Part shown: positions 1-7,655 of the stretch, in pieces
Position numbering within the stretch: the stretch's first letter is position 1
How the letters are laid out: every line of letters starts with the position of its first letter
DNA from: Clostridia bacterium
GTDB lineage: Bacteria; Bacillota_A; Clostridia; Christensenellales; Aristaeellaceae
Direction of reading: 5' to 3'
DNA: 26,058 bases
Assembly: GCA_017518705.1 (NCBI GenBank)
Contig: JAFWUC010000029.1
Location: 1-26,058, forward strand
Notes under the pieces: generated by a model
Databases searched by the model: none
The model's input: only the letters and a program-made list of their open reading frames with translations
What the model was told of the DNA's origin: nothing
Program-made: the position numbers and the translations under genes

Positions 1-513
1 GGTCTCGGGGCGCAGATAGATCTCCGCCGCGGAATCCTCGTTCACGCCCTGATGGGTCTTGAACATCAGGTTGAACTGGCGGATGCCGGTAAAGTCGCTC
101 TTGCCGCACACGGGGCAGGGAATGGCATGCTCTTTGATATAGTCTTCCAGTTCCTTGTTGCTCCAGCCGTCGCCCGTCTCCTTGCCGCCGGTAAAGTCCT
201 CGATCAGCTTGTCCGCGCGGAAGCGGGCCTTGCACGCCTTGCAGTCCATGAGCGGGTCGTTAAAGCCGCCCACGTGTCCGGACGCCACCCACACCTCGCG
301 GTTCATGAGTATGGCGCAGTCCACGCCCGTATTGTAGGGGCTCTCCTGCACGAATTTCTTCCACCAGGCCTTTTTCACGTTGTTTTTGAACTCAACGCCC
401 AGGGGACCGTAGTCCCAGGTGTTGCTCAGGCCGCCGTATATCTCGCTTCCCGCGAATATATAGCCCTTATTTTTGCACAGTGCCACCAGTTTGTCCATGG
501 TCAACGCAGCCAT
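1..513 (-). CDS. glyQS: Glycyl-tRNA synthetase, single-chain (GlyQS type), N-terminal part
   Basis: This gene charges tRNA-Gly with glycine in the cytoplasm. Only the first 171 residues lie in the window; the 3' end is beyond the left edge. The start [20 protein letters not shown] and the stretch [20 protein letters not shown] are hallmarks of the class II alpha2-type enzyme rather than the separate GlyQ and GlyS subunits. Paired cysteines C91/C94 and C133/C136 look like a zinc-binding insertion of the family. The visible part ends at YLRPET, the start of class II motif 2. The ATG at 513 is chosen because GGAGGAC lies 7 bases upstream; a second ATG five codons later has no comparable site. 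It lies 80 bases downstream of a sugar isomerase gene on the same strand, with a bulged hairpin between them. The family assignment is secure. Confidence 0.95.
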   Translation of the reverse strand, partial: MAALTMDKLVALCKNKGYIFAGSEIYGGLSNTWDYGPLGVEFKNNVKKAWWKKFVQESPYNTGVDCAILMNREVWVASGHVGGFNDPLMDCKACKARFRADKLIEDFTGGKETGDGWSNKELEDYIKEHAIPCPVCGKSDFTGIRQFNLMFKTHQGVNEDSAAEIYLRPET

Positions 514-565
514 CAGAATAGTCCTCCAAATGTGAATTGATGTTTTGTGATAATATTATTCCGCC

Positions 566-589
566 TTCCCGGGCGGTTAACGCCGGGAA
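566..589 (-). other. Bulged hairpin between the isomerase gene and glyQS
   Basis: Arms at 566-575 and 81-89 of the same line (581-589) form about nine base pairs (TTCCCGG-CG with CG-CCGGGAA) with one bulged G and the loop GTTAA. No U-run follows on the minus strand, so it is not a convincing intrinsic terminator. It could be a processing or attenuation structure ahead of glyQS. I found no good separate promoter for glyQS in the 80-base gap. Confidence 0.3.
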
Positions 590-592
590 AGG

Positions 593-1321
593 TCAATCGT
601 TTTCCTGTCTTCTTAAGTACTTAAAGCACTCGCGGGCTTCGCTTATGCCGTCGGGCTTAAGGCTCTCGCTCTCCACCACCATCAGCATGTTGAGCGCTTT
701 GGCGGTGTCGTAGGCTTCCCTTACGGGGGCGTTTCCGCAGCCCAGGGGCATGCCTTCGCCGCGGCGGAAGCCGTCCTTGATGTGGATAAAGTCTATCCTG
801 TCCTTAAGTCTTTCCAGTATGCCTCTGGCGGAGATGCCCGTCTGGTCAAAGTACCAGAAAGTGTCTATCTCAAAGCGCAGGTCCGTCCTGTACACCAGCT
901 GCTCGTGGATCATGCTGCCGTCGGGGTTGGCCCTGAACTCATGGCCGTGGTTGTGGTAGCCCAGGGTGATGCCTTCGTTTTTCAGCTTCGGGATGAGCTC
1001 GTTGACGTGCTTTACGAAGGCGTCCAGCTTTTCCTGGCAGGACAGGTCCGCGCCCGGTATGATTATGGCGGGGCAGCCGATGGCCTTGTGGTATTTTACC
1101 GTGCCTTCAAAGTCGTCAAGCAGAGGATTGATGCCCGTATGCGTGCCGCTGGCGGTAAGGCCGAATTCGTCCAGCCAGCCCTTGACTTCGTTTGCCTCAT
1201 GGCCGAAAAAGCCCGCGAACTCCACGTATTTGTAGCCGATGTCCGCCACCTGTTTGAGCGCGCCTTTCAGGTCCTTGCCCGTAATGTCCCTTACGGAGTA
1301 CATCTGCAGTCCGTATTCCAT
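593..1321 (-). CDS. Sugar phosphate isomerase/epimerase, xylose-isomerase-like TIM barrel
   Basis: The 242-residue protein belongs to the AP endonuclease 2/xylose isomerase-like TIM-barrel family, whose members isomerise or epimerise sugars and inositol derivatives with a divalent metal. Visible family marks are an N-terminal LQMYSVRD (residues 5-12), YHNHGHEF (122-129), FEIDTFWY (150-157), HIKD (180-183) and VESES (216-220). The acidic and histidine residues in the last four motifs are probable metal ligands. Substrate cannot be read from sequence. The ATG lies three bases after the parC stop, and GGGGGTAG inside the parC tail is its ribosome binding site, so it is translated from the parE-parC transcript. 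The Gfo/Idh/MocA oxidoreductase at the head of the same operon is a typical metabolic partner for this family, as in inositol-type catabolism. Fold confidence is high; reaction is unknown. Confidence 0.85.
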   Translation of the reverse strand: MEYGLQMYSVRDITGKDLKGALKQVADIGYKYVEFAGFFGHEANEVKGWLDEFGLTASGTHTGINPLLDDFEGTVKYHKAIGCPAIIIPGADLSCQEKLDAFVKHVNELIPKLKNEGITLGYHNHGHEFRANPDGSMIHEQLVYRTDLRFEIDTFWYFDQTGISARGILERLKDRIDFIHIKDGFRRGEGMPLGCGNAPVREAYDTAKALNMLMVVESESLKPDGISEARECFKYLRRQEND

Positions 1322-1324
1322 AGT

Positions 1325-3763
1325 CTACCCCCTATAAACTTCTTCTACTGTATCTCCAAGTACGCACATGGCGTACATGCTTCCCTTGCTTTCCCTTCGC
1401 TCTATCTTCACGTGGTCGGTGTTGAATATCTGGGTCTGGTCGCCCGTCAGGCGGCAGATAAAGTTGAACGGCTCCTTGACCTCCATCACAGCCGCGAGAT
1501 AGCTGCCGTTGGAGGCGTTTTTGAGCAGGTTAAAGCACCTGACGCCCTTGCCGCCCCGGGCCTGCAGGTCGAAGTCTATCAGCAGCACCCGCTTCATAAA
1601 GCCCTTTTCGGTGACCAGCAGCACCTCGCCCTCGGAGGAATTGGGCAGCGCGAAAAGTATCTCGTCCCCTTCGCCCAGCCCCATGCCCTTGACGCCCGCG
1701 GCAGTGCGGCCGATAAGCGACACCTCGGAAAGGTTGAAATGTATGCTCATTCCCTGGCGGCTGATGAGCAGCAGGGTCTCTTCGCCGCTTAGGCGTTTGA
1801 CGAAGGCGAGCTTGTCCCCGCCCTTCAGCCCGGTGCCCTGGAACTTGGCGCGGTTGATGTCGTATTCCTTGAGCTCCGCGCGCTTGACTATGCCGCCCTT
1901 CGTGACAAAGAGTATCTCGCCGGAAAAGTCGCCGTTTTCGATGAGCACCGCGCTGACCGGCGTCTCCCCGTGCTCAAGCCCGGCGAGCAGCGCCCCGGGA
2001 GGCGTGCCCCTGTCCTTTATCCGGCATTCAGGGATCTTTTCGGCGGGCAGCGTAAAGCAGGAGCCCTGGTCCGTAAAGTACAGCAGTTTCGCGTTGGTGT
2101 CCGTGCGGAACAGCTGCTCCCCGGCGTCGGTGGTCTCTCCCGCCGCCACCGCCTTATCGTACAGGCGGGGACTGACGCGCTTTATGAAGCCCTGGCGACT
2201 GATGTAGATCAGCGTCTCCTCGGCTTCTCTGGGCACGGGCTTGATCTCGGTCTCCTCGAAACCTTCCACCAGAAGCGTCCTGCGGGGATTGGCGTATTTC
2301 TGTTTGAGCTCCAGCAGTTCGTCCTTTATCACCTGGTTCAGCTTCTTTTCGCTTTTCAGTATCGCTTCAAGTTTTGATATCAGCTTGAGGATGTCGGCGT
2401 ACTCCTGCCTTAATGTGACTATCTCCAGGTTCGTCAGACGCTGCAGGCGTATGTCCAGTATCGCCTGGGCCTGCTCTTCGGAAAGGCTGAACCTTTCCAT
2501 CAGGCGCCCCTTGGCTTCCTTGGGGGTCTTGCTGGAACGGATAAGCGCTATCACTTCGTCCAGGTTGTCAACGGCGATTATGAGCCCTTCGAGTATGTGC
2601 GCCCTCGCCTTCGCCTTGTCCAGGTCGTACCTGGTGCGGCGGGTGACAACGTTTTTGCGGTGCTTAAGGTAGTAGGACAGTATGCTCTTGAGCCCCAGCT
2701 GCATGGGCTTGCCCTCCGCGATCACCACCATGTTTATGCCCACGGTGTCCTGCAGCTCGGAATACCTGTACAGCCCCGCCAGCACCCGCTCTGGGTCGCA
2801 GTCCTTTTTAAGTTCTATGACCGCCCGCATGCCCGTGCGGTCGGACTCGTCGCGTATGTCGTATATGTCGCTGAACAGCTCTTTCTTTTCTTCTGAGAGC
2901 CTGAGTATCTTTTCCAGCAGGGCGGCCTTGTTTTTGGCGTAGGTCATCTGGCTGATCACCAGCAGCGTCCTGCCCGCAGCGCCCTTTTCTATATCCACCT
3001 TGGCGCGCAGCTGCACCTTGCCGCGGCCGGTCTCGTACGCCTCGTACAGCTCCTCTCCCGCGGCCATCACGCCGCCGGTGGGGAAGTCCGGACCGGGAAT
3101 GTACTTCATCAGTTCCCGCGTGGTTATGTCGGGATCGTCCATCAGCGCCACCGCGCCGTCAATGGTCTCGCCCAGGTTGTGGGGCGGGATGTTGGTGGCG
3201 AGGCCCACGGCGATGCCGTCCGCGCCGTTCACCAGTATGTTCGGGAACGAGCCGGGCAAAAGGTCCGGTTCCATCTGGGTATCGTCAAAGTTCAGGTGGA
3301 AATCCACCGTGTTTTTGTCGATATCCTTGAGCATCTCGACGGCCAGGGGCGTCATGCGGGCTTCAGTGTACCTCATGGCAGCGGGCGAATCCCCGTCTAT
3401 GGAGCCGAAGTTGCCGTGGCCGTCCACCAGCGTCTCCCTGAGCGCGAAGTCCTGCGCCATGCGGGCCAGCGCGCCGTACACGGAAGAGTCGCCGTGGGGA
3501 TGGTATTTTCCCAGGCAGTCGCCCACTATGCGGGCGCACTTCCTGTGGGGCTTGTCGGGGGTCAGCCCCAGTTCCTGCATGGTGTAAAGTATGCGCCTCT
3601 GCACGGGCTTTAAGCCGTCCTCCACCCGGGGCAGCGCCCGGTCGAGGATCACGTGCTCGGAGTAGGGCATCATGGAGGCGTGCATCACGCTTTCCATGGT
3701 CTTCTGGGTTATGACTTCGGTCTTTACGCCTTCCATGGGCTCGTTTTTTGGCCTTCTTGCCAT
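1325..3763 (-). CDS. parC: Type IIA topoisomerase A subunit, probable topoisomerase IV ParC
   Basis: This 812-residue protein is the DNA-cutting subunit that works as a heterotetramer with the B subunit encoded upstream. The active-site tyrosine is Y132 in [10 protein letters not shown]. The quinolone-resistance region is [10 protein letters not shown] (residues 88-97), with S93 matching E. coli GyrA Ser83 and G97 matching Asp87. The C-terminal beta-pinwheel starts near residue 520. Its first blade ([13 protein letters not shown] onward) lacks the gyrase box QRRGGKG; a related QARGGKG occurs only at 734-740, near the C-terminus. That arrangement, and the absence of dnaN or recF nearby, favours ParC over GyrA, though only a tree would settle it. 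The ATG at 3763 directly follows the parE stop codon, with AAGGAGG in the parE tail as ribosome binding site, so the two subunits are coupled. Length fits ParC (about 800). Confidence 0.9.
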   Translation of the reverse strand: MARRPKNEPMEGVKTEVITQKTMESVMHASMMPYSEHVILDRALPRVEDGLKPVQRRILYTMQELGLTPDKPHRKCARIVGDCLGKYHPHGDSSVYGALARMAQDFALRETLVDGHGNFGSIDGDSPAAMRYTEARMTPLAVEMLKDIDKNTVDFHLNFDDTQMEPDLLPGSFPNILVNGADGIAVGLATNIPPHNLGETIDGAVALMDDPDITTRELMKYIPGPDFPTGGVMAAGEELYEAYETGRGKVQLRAKVDIEKGAAGRTLLVISQMTYAKNKAALLEKILRLSEEKKELFSDIYDIRDESDRTGMRAVIELKKDCDPERVLAGLYRYSELQDTVGINMVVIAEGKPMQLGLKSILSYYLKHRKNVVTRRTRYDLDKAKARAHILEGLIIAVDNLDEVIALIRSSKTPKEAKGRLMERFSLSEEQAQAILDIRLQRLTNLEIVTLRQEYADILKLISKLEAILKSEKKLNQVIKDELLELKQKYANPRRTLLVEGFEETEIKPVPREAEETLIYISRQGFIKRVSPRLYDKAVAAGETTDAGEQLFRTDTNAKLLYFTDQGSCFTLPAEKIPECRIKDRGTPPGALLAGLEHGETPVSAVLIENGDFSGEILFVTKGGIVKRAELKEYDINRAKFQGTGLKGGDKLAFVKRLSGEETLLLISRQGMSIHFNLSEVSLIGRTAAGVKGMGLGEGDEILFALPNSSEGEVLLVTEKGFMKRVLLIDFDLQARGGKGVRCFNLLKNASNGSYLAAVMEVKEPFNFICRLTGDQTQIFNTDHVKIERRESKGSMYAMCVLGDTVEEVYRG

Positions 3764-5734
3764 TTACGCGCGGCCTCCTTCCTCGCCCACGGGCACGAAA
3801 TCGTCTTTTTTATTAAAGTCTGCATAGGCGAAAATGTAGTCCTTGCGGGGCTCCACCTTGTCGCCCATAAGCACGGTGACCATGCGCTCTGCCTCCGCGT
3901 CGTCCTCTATCGACACCTGCGTCAGCTTGCGCCCGGCGGGGTTCATGGTGGTCTCCCAGAGCTGCTCGGGGTTCATTTCGCCCAGACCTTTATATCTCTG
4001 CAGCGTGTAGCCCTTGCCCACGCTCCTCATCACTTCGTTAAGTTCCTTGTCGTCGTAGCAGTATGTCGCCTTGTCGCCCTTCTGCACTTTGTAAAGCGGC
4101 GGCATGCCCATATACACGTGCCCCTCCGTGATCAGCGGCTTCATGTAGCGGTAGAAGAACGTGAGCAGAATCGCCCTTATGTGCGCGCCGTCCTGGTCCG
4201 CATCCGACAGGATTATGACCTTGTCGTACTTTAGGCGGCTTATGTCGAAATCCTCGCCTATGCCGGTGCCCAGCGCGGTTATCATGGAGCGGATCTCCTC
4301 GTTGGCCAGCACCTGCTCCAGGCGCTTTTTCTCGCTGTTCAGGGGTTTGCCCCTCAAAGGCAGTATCGCCTGGAAACGGCGGTCACGGCCCTGTTTGGCG
4401 CTGCCTCCGGCGGAATCGCCTTCGACTATGAACAGCTCGTTCAGTTTGGCGTCACGGCCCGTGCAGGCGGAAAGCTTGCCCACCAGCGGCGCGGCCTCCA
4501 GTTCGTTTTTCTGCCGGGCCACGTCCCTGGCTTTTCTTGCGGCCTCCCTCACCTTGGCGGCTTTCATGGCCTTTTCCAGTATCAGCCTGGCGGCGGCCTG
4601 GTTTTTAAGGTCCTCCAGGTACAGGCTCAGCTTCTCGGACAGCCAGCCTTCCACTATGGGCCTGACTTCGGTATTGCCCAGCCTGCCCTTGGTCTGCCCC
4701 TCGAACTGGGGGTTTTTCACGTTCACCGCCAGTATCGCGGTCATGCCCTCGCGGAAGTCCTCGCCGGACAGGTTGTTGTCCTTTTCCTTAAGGGCGCCCA
4801 TCTTGCGGGCGTAGTCGTTGAACACCTTGGTCAGCGCGGCCTTGAAGCCTGTCTCGTGGGTGCCGCCCTCGGGCGTGGGGATGTTGTTCACGAAGGAAAA
4901 CAGGCTCTCGGTGTAGCTGTCGGTGTACTGGCAGCAGGCGCGGATGCGCATGCCTCCGCTCTCCCCCTCGAACAGCATGGGCTCTGTTATGGTGGTCTTG
5001 CCCTCGTTAAGGTAGGCGACGAAGTCGGTCAGTCCGCCCTCGTACATGAACTCGCTCTTTCTGAGCGTCTCGTCCTTTATCCTTTCGTCCGTGAATATGA
5101 AGCGTATGCCCTTGTTGAGATACGCCAGCTCCCTTATCCTGCGCCGCACGGTGTCGGTGTTGAAGTCCGTATCTTCAAACACCCGGTCGTCGGGCTTGAA
5201 GCAGATGGTGGTGCCCCGCTTCCTGGTGTTGCCCACCTTTTCCAGGGGCGCCACGGGATGGCCGGACATGATCTTGTGGGTCTTGGGATCCTCCACGCTC
5301 TCAAAGCGCATATAGTAGTGGGTGTAGTCCCTGTACACGTCGACGGTGCACCACTCGCTCAGGGCGTTCACCACGCTGGCGCCCACCCCGTGCAGACCGC
5401 CGGAGTACGCGTAGTTCTTGTCGTCGAACTTGCCGCCCGCGTGCAGCTGCGTGTAAATGACCTCCACCGCGCTCACGCCCAGTTTGGGATGGATGTCCAC
5501 CGGCAGACCACGCCCGTTGTCCGTGACCTCGCAGGAGCCGTCCTTTTTCAGCGTCACGCTTATCTCGGTGGCGTAGCCGTTGGCGGCTTCGTCTATGGCA
5601 TTGTCCACGATCTCCCACACCAGGTGGTGCAGGCCCCGGGGACCCGTGGAGCCGATGTACATGCCCGGACGCATGCGCACCGCGTCCAGTCCTTCAAGTA
5701 CGGTTATGTCTTTTGCGGTATAAGTCTGTGCCAT
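3764..5734 (-). CDS. parE: Type IIA topoisomerase B subunit, probable topoisomerase IV ParE
   Basis: This 656-residue ATPase subunit powers strand passage in decatenation of chromosomes. The GHKL ATP site is clear: VDNAIDEA (residues 43-50), TDNGRG (71-76) and SGGLHGVGAS (111-120), followed by the QTK loop with K349. The TOPRIM domain has EGDSAGG (438-444) and the metal-binding DADQD (511-515). The QRYKGLGEMNPEQLW segment (579-593) is the usual C-terminal signature. No extra gyrase-specific insertion is evident. The identity as ParE rather than GyrB rests on the partner subunit and on gene context. The start at 5734 has AAGGAA about eight bases upstream. It begins 14 bases after the oxidoreductase stop and abuts parC, so the four genes from 6876 to 593 are probably co-transcribed. 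Confidence 0.9.
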   Translation of the reverse strand: MAQTYTAKDITVLEGLDAVRMRPGMYIGSTGPRGLHHLVWEIVDNAIDEAANGYATEISVTLKKDGSCEVTDNGRGLPVDIHPKLGVSAVEVIYTQLHAGGKFDDKNYAYSGGLHGVGASVVNALSEWCTVDVYRDYTHYYMRFESVEDPKTHKIMSGHPVAPLEKVGNTRKRGTTICFKPDDRVFEDTDFNTDTVRRRIRELAYLNKGIRFIFTDERIKDETLRKSEFMYEGGLTDFVAYLNEGKTTITEPMLFEGESGGMRIRACCQYTDSYTESLFSFVNNIPTPEGGTHETGFKAALTKVFNDYARKMGALKEKDNNLSGEDFREGMTAILAVNVKNPQFEGQTKGRLGNTEVRPIVEGWLSEKLSLYLEDLKNQAAARLILEKAMKAAKVREAARKARDVARQKNELEAAPLVGKLSACTGRDAKLNELFIVEGDSAGGSAKQGRDRRFQAILPLRGKPLNSEKKRLEQVLANEEIRSMITALGTGIGEDFDISRLKYDKVIILSDADQDGAHIRAILLTFFYRYMKPLITEGHVYMGMPPLYKVQKGDKATYCYDDKELNEVMRSVGKGYTLQRYKGLGEMNPEQLWETTMNPAGRKLTQVSIEDDAEAERMVTVLMGDKVEPRKDYIFAYADFNKKDDFVPVGEEGGRA

Positions 5735-5748
5735 TTATCGATTCCTTT

Positions 5749-6876
5749 TCAAGTTATAGCCGTTTCCCATTGCCCGCTTGCGCGGGACTTTATCGCCGCT
5801 TCCATCAGCCCCTGCAGCCTGAGCGCCTCGTCAAGCCCGCAGGGCGGCACGGTGCCGTTATATATCGCGTCCAGGAAGCTGTAATAGCAGTGGATGTGCC
5901 CCCTCTCCCAGCCCACGGCGTTCTTGGGGGGCGGGAAAGCCCCGGCAGGCGCGGGATAGCGCCCCACCGTCTCTATCTTCGTGAACCCGCGCCCGCCGCC
6001 CAGAGGCTGTTCGGGCAGGGTGTTGTCGTAAAGCTCCAGGTGGGAGGGCTCCATAAGGTCGAACTTTACTGCGCCCTTAGTGCCCCGGACCTCCACGGTC
6101 AGTTCGTCGTCCGCACCGGTGGATATCTTGCTTGCTTCGCAGTATCCCAGCGCCCCCGAAGGCATTTTGAGCAGCATCAGCGCGTGGTCTTCCCCCAGGT
6201 CTTCCGTCACTCCCCCGCCCTTCACGGGTCGGGTCGGATACAGCACACGGCTCGAGCACATCACCTTGTCAGGCCAGCCCGCGATATGGCAGATCAGGTC
6301 CAGCGCGTGGGAGGCCAGGTCCAGTATCACGCCGCCCTCACCCATCATCTTCCAGCCCGCGACCTTGTCGGGGCTTATGCTGCCGGAGTGCAGATAGCGC
6401 GCGGAAAACGTGAGTATGTCTCCTATCCTGCCCTCGTCCGCCAGCTGCTTCGCCCGCATCACCGCAGGCAGGAAGCGGTTGTTCATGACCACCTGCGCCT
6501 TTGCGCCGCTCTGCTTCCAGGCGTCATATATGCGTTTGGCGCTGTCGTAGGAAGTGGACAGCGGTTTGTCTATGTATATGTTCTTGCCCGCACGCAGCAG
6601 GCTGACTTCCATCTCCTCGTGCAGGGAATTTGGGGTGCACACGCTGACCGCGTCTATGTCATCCCGGGTCAGTATCTGCCTCCAGTCGTCGGTATACTCT
6701 TCAAAACCCGCGTCCAGCGCGCCCCTTCGGGCATTATCCAGATGGCCGCTGGCCAGCAGTTTCAGCTCCGGCCGCCAGGGCAGGTCCCTGTACATCAGCG
6801 GGATGCTTCTCAGGGCGTGGGCGTGCATCCTGCCCATAAATCCCCAGCCTATGACCGCCACATTGATTTTACGCAT
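5749..6876 (-). CDS. Gfo/Idh/MocA family NAD(P)-dependent oxidoreductase
   Basis: The 376-residue protein has an N-terminal Rossmann fold with the dinucleotide motif GWGFMG (residues 10-15) and the catalytic lysine segment IDKPLS (102-107, Lys104), a DKP variant of the usual EKP. The C-terminal sugar-binding domain contains GGVILDLASH (181-190), whose Asp and His are typical active-site residues. Family members oxidise or reduce sugars, inositols or their amino derivatives; this substrate is unknown. The ATG at 6876 is chosen because GGGGGGAGT lies just upstream; an in-frame ATG 60 bases earlier has no ribosome binding site and sits inside the promoter. It is the first gene of the operon with parE, parC and the TIM-barrel isomerase. 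Confidence 0.88.
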   Translation of the reverse strand: MRKINVAVIGWGFMGRMHAHALRSIPLMYRDLPWRPELKLLASGHLDNARRGALDAGFEEYTDDWRQILTRDDIDAVSVCTPNSLHEEMEVSLLRAGKNIYIDKPLSTSYDSAKRIYDAWKQSGAKAQVVMNNRFLPAVMRAKQLADEGRIGDILTFSARYLHSGSISPDKVAGWKMMGEGGVILDLASHALDLICHIAGWPDKVMCSSRVLYPTRPVKGGGVTEDLGEDHALMLLKMPSGALGYCEASKISTGADDELTVEVRGTKGAVKFDLMEPSHLELYDNTLPEQPLGGGRGFTKIETVGRYPAPAGAFPPPKNAVGWERGHIHCYYSFLDAIYNGTVPPCGLDEALRLQGLMEAAIKSRASGQWETAIT

Positions 6877-6901
6877 ACTGCACTCCCCCCTATTATAAGA
6901 T

Positions 6902-6930
6902 ATTTTACCACTTTCCGGCTTTTTTGGCAA
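6902..6930 (-). promoter_or_regulatory. Promoter of the oxidoreductase-parE-parC operon
   Basis: On the minus strand a -35 box TTGCCA (plus 6925-6930) and a -10 box TAAAAT (6902-6907) are separated by 17 bases. The start of transcription would fall about 20 bases before the ATG at 6876. A second TATAAT at 6892-6897 lacks a matching -35 box. Confidence 0.65.
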
Positions 6931-6951
6931 CCCCAATTATCACTTGCCAAA
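6923..6951. promoter_or_regulatory. Dyad formed by the two divergent -35 boxes
   Basis: TTTGGCAA (6923-6930) and TTGCCAAA (6944-6951) are perfect 8-bp inverted arms with a 13-base spacer. Each arm contains the TTGCCA -35 box of one of the two divergent promoters. The symmetry extends beyond the hexamers, so a dimeric regulator could bind here, or it may simply be two similar promoters placed head to head. Confidence 0.45.
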
Positions 6952-6972
6952 TCGCCGCGGATGGAGTATAAT
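6944..6972 (+). promoter_or_regulatory. Promoter of upp
   Basis: A -35 box TTGCCA (6944-6949) and a perfect -10 box TATAAT (6967-6972) are separated by 17 bases. The untranslated leader would be about 28 bases, too short for an attenuator. Confidence 0.75.
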
Positions 6973-7006
6973 TAGACTGATAATTTATGTAAGGGAGTGC
7001 AAGCTA

Positions 7007-7636
7007 ATGGGTCAGGTACACGTCATTGATCATCCCCTCGTACAGCACAAGCTGACGCTCATGCGCCAGATCGAAACCGGAGCCAAGGATTTCCGCGAGC
7101 TTTTGAGCGAGATCGCCACCCTCATGTGCTATGAGGTCACCCGCGACCTTCCAATGGAAGAGATCGAGATCGAGACCCCCATCTGCAAATGCAAAAGCAA
7201 AGTCATCAGCGGCAAAAAGCTGGGCATAGTGCCCATACTCAGAGCAGGTCTGGGCATGGTAGACGGCTTTGTGAGCCTGATCCCCACCTGCCGCGTGGGC
7301 CATATCGGCCTGTACCGCGATCCGGAGACCCATCTCCCCGTGGAATACTACTGCAAGCTGCCCCCGGACGCCTCCGAGCGTGAACTGATCGTGGTCGACC
7401 CCATGCTGGCCACCGGCGGTTCCTCCTGCGACGCCATCACCATGCTCAAGAAGCGCGGCTGCCACAACATCAAGCTGGTGTGCCTGGTGGGCTGCCCCGA
7501 AGGCATCAGCAAGGTCCAGGAGACGCATCCCGACGTGGACATCTTCATCGCCGCCATCGACGAAAAGCTCAACGAGAACAAATACATCGTGCCCGGCCTG
7601 GGCGATGCGGGCGACCGTATATTCGGTACCAAATAA
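7007..7636 (+). CDS. upp: Uracil phosphoribosyltransferase
   Basis: The enzyme converts uracil and PRPP to UMP in pyrimidine salvage. The 209-residue length is standard. Diagnostic segments are [10 protein letters not shown] (75-84), the PRPP-binding loop [12 protein letters not shown] (129-140) and the C-terminal uracil-binding [13 protein letters not shown] (196-208). The ATG at 7007 is preceded by AAGGGAG with suitable spacing; an earlier in-frame ATG at 6944 overlaps the promoter and would add a tail foreign to the family. The phosphohexomutase gene starts 19 bases downstream on the same strand, suggesting a two-gene transcript. Confidence 0.95.
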   Translation: MGQVHVIDHPLVQHKLTLMRQIETGAKDFRELLSEIATLMCYEVTRDLPMEEIEIETPICKCKSKVISGKKLGIVPILRAGLGMVDGFVSLIPTCRVGHIGLYRDPETHLPVEYYCKLPPDASERELIVVDPMLATGGSSCDAITMLKKRGCHNIKLVCLVGCPEGISKVQETHPDVDIFIAAIDEKLNENKYIVPGLGDAGDRIFGTK

Positions 7637-7655
7637 ACTATTGGAGCTGACAGTT

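Noticed and set aside
3764..5734. gyrB-gyrA identity for the topoisomerase pair
   Set aside because: No gyrase box in the first pinwheel blade, and no dnaN or recF neighbours; ParE-ParC preferred, pending a tree.
5713..6975. Long plus-strand open frame opposite the oxidoreductase
   Set aside because: Antisense shadow; the minus frame has a complete Gfo/Idh/MocA protein with ribosome binding site and promoter.
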